A stretch of DNA of 14,185 bases from positions 1-14,185 of the forward strand of contig CAUVOF010000061.1 in NCBI GenBank assembly GCA_963553325.1. The letters are read 5' to 3'. Both the position numbers and the translations under genes were made by a program. The notes beneath the pieces are model-generated. The model worked only from the letters and a program-made list of their open reading frames with translations, ran no database searches and had not been told where the DNA came from. This document shows, piece after piece, positions 1 through 4,588 of the stretch; positions within the stretch are counted from its first letter, which is position 1, and each line of letters begins with the position of its first letter. This DNA comes from Cardiobacterium sp963553325. Its GTDB lineage: Bacteria; Pseudomonadota; Gammaproteobacteria; Cardiobacteriales; Cardiobacteriaceae.

Positions 1-227
1 CCGTGCCGCGCGCCGGCAGCGACGACCCGCCGGTGGCAAGCCTCGGCTACATCACATCCAGCTACCACAGCGTCGCCCTCGGCCGCAGCATCGCCCTGGC
101 AAACATCGAAAACGGCGCGGCACGCCAAGGCGAAACCGTCTATGCCTTCGCCCACGGCAAAACCTACGCCGCCACCATCAGTAGCACCAACTTCGTAGAC
201 CCTGCCGGAGAACGCCAAAATGCCTGA
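1..227 (+). CDS. soxA: Sarcosine oxidase alpha subunit, C-terminal end (partial)
   Basis: This is the last 75 or so codons of a gene that begins before the window. The visible protein is the C-terminal part of a GcvT-like (aminomethyltransferase-type) domain. It has the Gly-Tyr-Ile-Thr-Ser-Ser-Tyr stretch, then LGRSIALA, a GETVYAF strand, and an ending around VDPAGER, all typical of the end of heterotetrameric sarcosine oxidase alpha. That enzyme oxidatively demethylates sarcosine, passing the one-carbon unit to tetrahydrofolate in the cytoplasm. The frame is set by the downstream overlap: its TGA (225-227) lies within the ATG CC TGA start of soxG. Because only the tail is seen, a lone GcvT-like or dimethylglycine dehydrogenase-like protein is possible in principle, but the soxG neighbour argues strongly for soxA. 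Confidence 0.85.
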   Translation, partial: VPRAGSDDPPVASLGYITSSYHSVALGRSIALANIENGAARQGETVYAFAHGKTYAATISSTNFVDPAGERQNA

Positions 228-810
228 CATCACCTGGGAAACCCCGCTCGCGCGCCAACTCGCCGCCCACCCCGCGCCCAACGGCGCGGCGGGCATCACC
301 GCCAGCGAATGGCCACAAAGCGCCATCCACATCCTGCGCGGCAAGCCGGAAGACAGCGCCTACCTCACCGCCGCCGAAAGCGCGCTTGGCATCGCCCTGC
401 CGACCGCACCACGCCAAAGCGCAGAAAAAGACGCGCTCACCATCCTGCGCCTCTCGCCGGACGAATGGCTGCTAAAAAACCCGTGGCAGGACAAAACCGC
501 ACTTGCCACCCGCCTACAGCGCGCGCTTGCCAACCAGCACGCACAACTCGTTGACAACAGCGGCGGCTACACCGGGCTGGAACTGCGCGGCGAGGCGGTC
601 GAAACCGTACTGCGCCACCTCACCCCGTACCCGGTGGAAAACCTCGCCGCCGGCGAAGTCATCGGCACCGTGATGGAAATCGCGCACATCATCCTGCACA
701 AACACAGCAGCCAGCACTACAGCCTCATCATCCGCCGCAGCTTCGCCGACTACGTCTGGAAACTGCTTGCCAAAGCGAGCCGCCCTTACGGTCTAGCGGT
801 CGCGGCGTAG
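220..810 (+). CDS. soxG: Sarcosine oxidase gamma subunit
   Basis: Encodes 196 aa, close to the usual length of SoxG. Gamma is the small subunit of heterotetrameric (alpha-beta-gamma-delta) sarcosine oxidase and is itself a GcvT-fold protein. Recognisable parts are LRLSPDEWLL (about residues 77-86), the GGYTGLELRGEA strand (about 114-125), a VLRHLTPYPV segment, and the C-terminal RRSFADYVWKLLAKA signature (about 171-185), which is the strongest identifier. The start is fixed by an 8-base overlap with the end of soxA (ATG inside the soxA tail), so the two are translationally coupled in the usual soxBDAG order. No separate promoter is visible. No terminator with a clear T-run follows; only an inverted repeat 17 bases after the stop is seen. 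Confidence 0.88.
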   Translation: MPDITWETPLARQLAAHPAPNGAAGITASEWPQSAIHILRGKPEDSAYLTAAESALGIALPTAPRQSAEKDALTILRLSPDEWLLKNPWQDKTALATRLQRALANQHAQLVDNSGGYTGLELRGEAVETVLRHLTPYPVENLAAGEVIGTVMEIAHIILHKHSSQHYSLIIRRSFADYVWKLLAKASRPYGLAVAA

Positions 811-826
811 CGCTACCTGCCAGCCA

Positions 827-861
827 TTTACATACACGAACCCCGCTACCGCGTATGTAAA
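827..861. repeat. 9-bp inverted repeat after soxG
   Basis: TTTACATAC (827-835) and GTATGTAAA (853-861) are perfect inverted arms, and after one mismatch two further base pairs (837-838 with 850-851) extend the stem. It lies 17 bases after the soxG stop. There is no T-run on either side, so it is not a standard intrinsic terminator. It could protect the 3' end of the sox mRNA or be part of a composite repeat with the GC palindrome that follows. Confidence 0.5.
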
Positions 862-867
862 CGAGAG

Positions 868-905
868 AACCCCTCCCCCCGCGGGGGAGGGGCAGGGGTG
901 GGGTT
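868..905. repeat. REP-like GC-rich palindrome
   Basis: A perfect 10-bp stem (870-879 with 883-892, pattern CCCCTCCCCC / GGGGGAGGGG, loop 880-882) is followed by a second G-run and ends in GGGGTT (900-905), which can pair instead with AACCCC (868-873). The short, GC-extreme, intergenic palindrome with two competing foldings resembles dispersed REP-type elements. Only one copy is in the window, so its repetitive nature is inferred from form alone. Confidence 0.5.
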
Positions 906-986
906 AGTCACTTAACGCACCAAAGCATATTTATAACAACCCATAAAAAACAGCCACCTGCACATCATCCGATAACCCTCGCGCAT

Positions 987-1015
987 TTGGCAAAAACAAA
1001 CAGCCTGTGGATAAT
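987..1015 (+). promoter_or_regulatory. Sigma70 promoter of the surface lipoprotein gene
   Basis: TTGGCA (987-992) and GATAAT (1010-1015) are separated by exactly 17 bases; each differs from consensus at one position. Transcription would start near 1022, giving a leader of about 42 bases before the ATG at 1064. No convincing Fur box lies on top of it. Confidence 0.6.
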
Positions 1016-1063
1016 GCGGCGGTCGCCTGGCGACAACCCCTTCATAATCAGTGGAGAACACCA

Positions 1064-1849
1064 ATGAAACAACAAACCCTTGCGCTCAGTATCGCAACCC
1101 TACTCTTGCTCGCAGCCTGCGGCGGCGGCGGTGACGACTCACCCGCAGCCCCCGACACACAAAAACCGAATAACATCGGCATCCCCGGCGGCAACACCGG
1201 CACCGACCCGGACAAAAACAAAATCAGCGGCAAATACCAAGGCAAAGCCCTGACAGCTCCCGCCAAAGCCCTGCTGCCGAGCGGCATCAGCAAAAACATC
1301 GGCAGCGACGACCTTGCCAGCACCACCATCGACGGCAAACAACTCGTGCTGCAAATCCCCAACATCATCTCCGGCGAAACCACCGCAATCGGCGGCAACG
1401 TAACCTTCGGCGGCAGAAGCTACCAACGCTTCTACGCCAGCGGCCTGAACTACAAAAACAGCAAATTCGGCTACATCACCGAAGGCGGCACCGACTACAT
1501 CTTCAGCCACGGCGTGCCGACTGCCAACATGCCAACGAGCGGCAGCGCGCGCTACACCGGCGCGGCCTTTATCAACAAAGGCGGCCAAGTCGGCCTTGGC
1601 GTCTCCGACGTCAGCGCCGACTTCGGGGCAAAAACCATCACGGTGGACATCACCCCCGTCAGCAAAAGCCCCTTCACCGCCATCAGCTTCAAAGGTCTGA
1701 TTGATGGCAACAAATTCAACAGCGTCGATAACAGCGCCGTCGATAGCCACGGTTACTTCTACGGCGACAACGCCAGCGAAGTGGGCGGCACCGTAACCGA
1801 CACCCGCAACAACGCCTTCGGCAGTTTCGGCGCAAGACGTGCCAACTAA
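1064..1849 (+). CDS. Outer-membrane lipoprotein with TbpB-like C-terminal barrel
   Basis: Encodes 261 aa. The ATG at 1064 has GGAG seven bases upstream and sits at the start of a clear lipoprotein signal: MKQQ, a hydrophobic core (TLALSIATLLLL), then lipobox L-A-A-C with the lipidated Cys at 19, followed by a Gly run and a Pro/Asn/Asp-rich flexible linker to about residue 55. The C-terminal third (about 155-261) looks like the eight-stranded barrel of TbpB and related surface lipoproteins: SARYTGAA, alternating strands, an ISFKG..IDGNKF hairpin, then YFYGDNASEVGG and a final FGSFGAR. Proteins of this build are often Slam-exported and bind host metal or haem carriers, or act as adhesins. The N-terminal domain is not one I recognise, so the ligand is unknown. 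A GTG at 1007 in frame overlaps the promoter -10 and is rejected as the start. Confidence 0.78.
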   Translation: MKQQTLALSIATLLLLAACGGGGDDSPAAPDTQKPNNIGIPGGNTGTDPDKNKISGKYQGKALTAPAKALLPSGISKNIGSDDLASTTIDGKQLVLQIPNIISGETTAIGGNVTFGGRSYQRFYASGLNYKNSKFGYITEGGTDYIFSHGVPTANMPTSGSARYTGAAFINKGGQVGLGVSDVSADFGAKTITVDITPVSKSPFTAISFKGLIDGNKFNSVDNSAVDSHGYFYGDNASEVGGTVTDTRNNAFGSFGARRAN

Positions 1850-1863
1850 ACACTGCCAAACAG

Positions 1864-1889
1864 AAAAGCCCGCATGAGCGGGCTTTTTT
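1864..1889. terminator. Bidirectional intrinsic terminator
   Basis: GCCCGC (1868-1873) and GCGGGC (1878-1883) enclose a 4-base loop, flanked by four A's on the left and six T's on the right. It terminates the lipoprotein transcript on the plus strand and can serve the converging Ter module on the minus strand. Confidence 0.9.
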
Positions 1890-1944
1890 GATTTTGGCTA
1901 AGGGCTGTAGGGGGCAGCGCACTACTGTTTTTCTCGCGCACTGC

Positions 1945-2559
1945 TCAATACGGCAGGTAACGCTTGAGCAGGTCAATAAAGCGGTCGGTGTCGTGGAATT
2001 CGCCGATGGCGTTGAAGTTCCAGCCGCTTGCGCCACGAACAACGCTGGCGAAGGTCATCGCGCAGGCGTGGTTGCCGGGGTCGCTGCCGATGTCGTAGCG
2101 GCAGATTTCCTGCCCTTTGCCATCGACCGCGCGGATATGGGCGCGGCGCACGCCGGCGAAACTCTGCTTGCGTTCGTGCCCTTTGTAGATGGCAACGGCA
2201 AAGATGATTTGCCGGTAGGCATCGGGCAGGGTGTCGAGCGCGACTTCGATTTGCTCGGCATCACCGCTTACGCTGCCGCTTTGGTTGTCGCCGGAGAGGC
2301 GCACTTTGCCGCTGGGGTGGACGAGCGAGTTGTAGAAGACGATGTCGCCGCCTTCCAGCGTTGGCCGACCGTTCGCCCCGGCTTTGCCGAGGCTGCGCAC
2401 TTTGCCGTGTTCGTCCAGCAGAAAGGCGACCGCGTCCAAGTCGTAGGCGGGGGAGCTGGGCGCGATGTCCCAGCCGAGACCGACGGTGAGGCGTGATAAA
2501 TCGTGGCCGGATTCTTTGCGCAGGCTGACGCCCTGGCCTTTTTGCAGGGTAATGGCCAT
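1945..2559 (-). CDS. TerD-family stress protein with degraded calcium motif
   Basis: Encodes 204 aa, slightly longer than classical TerD/TerE (about 190). TerD-family proteins are cytoplasmic or membrane-associated beta-sandwich proteins that bind Ca2+ and occur in tellurite, phage and chemical-stress gene sets. The family start (MAITLQKGQGVSL), VGLGWD (26-31), DLDAVAFLLDE (40-50), GGDIVFYNS (70-78) and SGDN (89-92) are all present. The usual acidic run after GDN (GEGDGDDE in relatives) is here SGSVSGDAE, so several calcium ligands are gone, and about ten residues are inserted before the DIVFYN strand. The ATG lies 3 bases after the stop of the upstream VWA gene with no good Shine-Dalgarno, which suggests translational coupling. 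It is the last gene of the module and ends at the shared terminator. Family certain; the exact subfamily (TerD, TerE or TerX) is not. Confidence 0.85.
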   Translation of the reverse strand: MAITLQKGQGVSLRKESGHDLSRLTVGLGWDIAPSSPAYDLDAVAFLLDEHGKVRSLGKAGANGRPTLEGGDIVFYNSLVHPSGKVRLSGDNQSGSVSGDAEQIEVALDTLPDAYRQIIFAVAIYKGHERKQSFAGVRRAHIRAVDGKGQEICRYDIGSDPGNHACAMTFASVVRGASGWNFNAIGEFHDTDRFIDLLKRYLPY

Positions 2560-2562
2560 GAC

Positions 2563-3198
2563 TTACAGCACGATGTTGAGTTCGGGCGGCGGTGGCGGCA
2601 GCTCGTCCAGCCCGCTCACTTCTTTGCCGTTTTCGATTTTTTGGCTGGAAACGGAAATCGAGGAAGAGACCCACTGGAAGAAGGCCTTGATGGAATTGGA
2701 ATCGGCGGTGTCGAGCGAGATGACGGCTTCGGTGATTTTTTTCAGGGTGCCGGTATCGGCGCCAGGGCCGGCGGCGCAGGCGACAAAGGTGCCGGTTTTG
2801 ATTTGGCGGATGGCGCTGATGCCGCGGTCGAGGTCATCGGTCGGCGCGCCGTCGGTCAAGAGGAAAACGATGGGTTTCCAGTCGCCTTTTTGTTCGGCGC
2901 TGCCTTTGACCACTTCGCGCTGGATACAGTCAGCGAGCAGGCTAAGTGCCTCGCCCATTGCGGTCATGCCGCTGACGCGCAGTTCGGGGATTTGGAAGCT
3001 CATCAGCTCGGTGAGCGGGGTGATTTGCTGGGCACGGCTGTCGAAAGTGATGACGGAAAGCCAGGCGGTTTCCAGCGCGTAGGGGTCTTGGCGCAGCGCG
3101 GAAACCAGCACTTGCAGGCCGTTGCGCACGGATTCAATCGCTTCGCCGTGCATCGAGCCGGAGGTATCAACGAGAAGGTAAACGGGGAGACGTCGCAT
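2563..3198 (-). CDS. terY: TerY-like von Willebrand factor A protein
   Basis: Encodes 211 aa, the usual size of stand-alone TerY-type VWA proteins. The MIDAS metal site is complete: D11-T-S13-G-S15 near the N-terminus, T79 in SGMTAMG, and D116 in LLTDGAPTD. The rest alternates strands and helices as a Rossmann-like VWA fold. The C-terminus carries a run of five prolines (201-205) before PELNIVL, perhaps a partner-binding tail. TerY proteins work with TerD-family partners as metal-dependent adaptors in stress complexes. The ATG has AGGA eight bases upstream. It lies between two TerD-family genes, 59 bases from the upstream one (with a hairpin in the gap) and 3 bases from the downstream one. 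Confidence 0.88.
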   Translation of the reverse strand: MRRLPVYLLVDTSGSMHGEAIESVRNGLQVLVSALRQDPYALETAWLSVITFDSRAQQITPLTELMSFQIPELRVSGMTAMGEALSLLADCIQREVVKGSAEQKGDWKPIVFLLTDGAPTDDLDRGISAIRQIKTGTFVACAAGPGADTGTLKKITEAVISLDTADSNSIKAFFQWVSSSISVSSQKIENGKEVSGLDELPPPPPELNIVL

Positions 3199-3222
3199 GG
3201 TGTTCGTCCTTTTGGGAAATGG

Positions 3223-3245
3223 AAAAGGCAGCCGCTATGGCTGCC
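3223..3245 (-). terminator. Hairpin with short U-tract between terZ-like and terY genes (attenuator candidate)
   Basis: On the minus strand GGCAGCC (3245-3239) pairs with GGCTGCC (3233-3227) around a 5-base loop and is followed by four T's. It sits 12 bases after the terZ-like stop and about 25 bases before the terY start. The stem is perfect but the T-run is short, so partial termination or mRNA processing is more likely than a full stop. Confidence 0.55.
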
Positions 3246-3257
3246 CGGAGTGGTGGT

Positions 3258-3839
3258 TTAGAGGTGCGGCATGATGAGCGGCAACAGGCGGTCAGGCGTT
3301 TCGCCGCGGCCGTTTTCGCCGATGGCGTGCATTTTCCATTCGCCGTTGTGGCGGTAGAGTTTCGCCATGATTTGCGCGTTGTGGCTGCCTTGGGCGGATA
3401 GGTCGTAGCGCGCGATTTCTTTGCCGCTTTGGCCGTCAACGAGGCGGCAGTAGGCGTTTTCGACCTGGCTAAAGTCTTGTCCGGTGTAGTTGTTGACGGT
3501 AAATACCAGCGATTTGATGTGTGCCGGGACGCGCGCCAGATTGACTGCGATTTGTTCGTCGTCGCCGTCACCCTCGCCGGTGCGGTTGTCGCCGCTGTGC
3601 TGGATGGAGCCGTCGTTGCTGCTCAGGTGGCCGAAGTACACCAAATCAACCGGCTGGTTGTTGTCGTCAAACATAAAGCAGGATGCGTCGAGGTCGATGG
3701 ACTGGTTGCTGCCGCCGAAGCCGAACAATCCTTTCTTCTTGGCGACATCCCAGCCAAGTCCCATGACGACGCTTGCGAGCGCGCCGCCCGCTTCTTTTTC
3801 CAGAGAGATTTTCTGGCCTTTTTGCAAATTGACTGCCAT
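3258..3839 (-). CDS. TerZ/TerD-family calcium-binding stress protein
   Basis: Encodes 193 aa, the standard TerD/TerZ length. It begins MAVNLQKGQKISLEK, followed by VMGLGWD (25-31), a KKKGLFGFGG loop (34-43) that is typical of TerZ, SIDLDASCFMFD (47-58), and an intact HSGDNRTGEGDGDDE calcium motif (81-95). VENAYCRLVD, EIARYDL and a QGSH turn (150-153) further support TerZ. It is likely a soluble Ca2+-binding protein that works with the TerY-like and second TerD-family proteins encoded just downstream. The ATG at 3839 is preceded by AAAGGA at good spacing; a longer reading to 4007 adds an Arg-rich non-family extension and runs through the promoter, so it is rejected. First gene of the minus-strand module. 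Confidence 0.88.
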   Translation of the reverse strand: MAVNLQKGQKISLEKEAGGALASVVMGLGWDVAKKKGLFGFGGSNQSIDLDASCFMFDDNNQPVDLVYFGHLSSNDGSIQHSGDNRTGEGDGDDEQIAVNLARVPAHIKSLVFTVNNYTGQDFSQVENAYCRLVDGQSGKEIARYDLSAQGSHNAQIMAKLYRHNGEWKMHAIGENGRGETPDRLLPLIMPHL

Positions 3840-3888
3840 AAGTATTCCTTTGATTTCAGGATGGATTACAGTTGCGAAACGCCAGGCG

Positions 3889-3894
3889 ATTGTA
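3889..3894 (-). promoter_or_regulatory. Candidate -10 box of the Ter module
   Basis: TACAAT on the minus strand lies about 50 bases upstream of the terZ-like ATG. The hexamer 17 bases further upstream (ACGGCA) matches the -35 consensus poorly, so the promoter may need an activator. The gap (3840-4005) is shared with the divergent gene at 4006, for which I see no strong promoter. Confidence 0.4.
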
Positions 3895-4005
3895 GCAGCT
3901 TTGCCCGCCTTTGCCGTGGAAAATCGCTTTGCCGGGGGCGTTAAGAAACGGCGGCGGCGCAATGGTGTACGATATGCCCACAGCAAAAACAAACCAGGAA
4001 ATCTC

Positions 4006-4500
4006 ATGAAGCAAAAGAATGCCCTGGCGCTTGCCGCCTGGAATCTCTATCCCTTGACGCGCGACCCTGCGGTCGTCAGTTTTCTCTTAAAAAACGACGG
4101 CGACGACATCTTGGACGTCGCGCGCGAACTGCTGGCGCAAAGCTGGCAGGGCACGCCCGATGCGGCGCTTGCCGCTACCCTGCAAAACCGCCTGATTGAC
4201 TACCTCTGGCAAAAAAGCGACGACGAAAACGGCGAACAAGGCGCGCTTGAGCTGCTCGCCGCATTGGAAGCCCTCTGCCGCGACCTGCTTCAGGGCGGCA
4301 GTCGTGCGCAAAAAGCGGCGGAAAACGCACTCGATTACCGCCTCGACTATCTCGCCGAAAACTGCAGCGACGACAGCTACCGCGAACTCGCCCGCGCCCT
4401 CACCGCGCAACGCGCCACGCTTGCCAAACAAGGCGGCAAGGTAGCCGTACCGCTCGGCAGCGGTCAGGACGCGCTACTTGCCGCGTTTGGCGCAAACTAA
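4006..4500 (+). CDS. Uncharacterised helical protein divergent from the Ter module
   Basis: Encodes 164 aa. I do not recognise a family. The sequence is rich in Ala, Leu, Asp and Glu and looks all-helical and soluble: no signal peptide, no membrane segment. It has a run of leucine-rich amphipathic segments (about 35-75, 80-100, 105-140) and two Cys (about 89 and 124). The start at 4006 is supported by AGGA six bases upstream; the open frame continues further upstream but there it lies antisense to the terZ-like gene. It shares a 166-base divergent intergenic region with the Ter module and ends at its own terminator before uvrA. The head-to-head arrangement makes a shared role in stress possible, but this is inference from position only. 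Confidence 0.7.
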   Translation: MKQKNALALAAWNLYPLTRDPAVVSFLLKNDGDDILDVARELLAQSWQGTPDAALAATLQNRLIDYLWQKSDDENGEQGALELLAALEALCRDLLQGGSRAQKAAENALDYRLDYLAENCSDDSYRELARALTAQRATLAKQGGKVAVPLGSGQDALLAAFGAN

Positions 4501-4516
4501 GTTTTGTGCCACATGG

Positions 4517-4540
4517 AACCCCGCGCAAGCGGGGTTTTTT
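4517..4540 (+). terminator. Intrinsic terminator after the uncharacterised gene
   Basis: AACCCCGC (4517-4524) and GCGGGGTT (4529-4536) close a GCAA tetraloop, followed by T's to 4540. It separates the 4006-4500 gene from uvrA. Confidence 0.9.
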
Positions 4541-4554
4541 ATCGCCGTTTCCCC

Positions 4555-4560
4555 TATCAT
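4555..4560 (+). promoter_or_regulatory. Possible -10 box of uvrA
   Basis: TATCAT followed by a GC-containing discriminator (AAGCGCC) lies about 29 bases before the uvrA ATG. No good -35 is found at normal spacing, since the preceding bases are the T-run of the terminator. I see no E. coli-type LexA box (CTGT-N8-ACAG) between 4501 and 4588. Confidence 0.3.
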
Positions 4561-4588
4561 AAGCGCCTTTTGACATCTCGGAATTTCC

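Noticed and set aside
1007..1063. GTG start at 1007 extending the lipoprotein by 19 residues
   Set aside because: The codon overlaps the -10 box, and the extension would bury the signal peptide; the ATG at 1064 has a good ribosome site.
970..1063. Fur box upstream of the TbpB-like lipoprotein
   Set aside because: Only isolated GATAAT and ATAATCA fragments occur; no 19-bp palindrome is visible.
1888..3261. Plus-strand frames opposite terD and terY
   Set aside because: Antisense shadows; the minus-strand frames carry clear TerD and VWA motifs.
3490..4005. Long plus-strand frame running into the 4006-4500 gene
   Set aside because: This part is the antisense shadow of the terZ-like gene; AGGA and ATG at 3996-4008 mark the true start.
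3840..4007. 56-residue N-terminal extension of the terZ-like protein
   Set aside because: Arg-rich, absent from the family, and it covers the likely promoter; ATG 3839 has AAAGGA upstream.
4501..4588. LexA/SOS box upstream of uvrA
   Set aside because: No CTGT-N8-ACAG or close variant is present.
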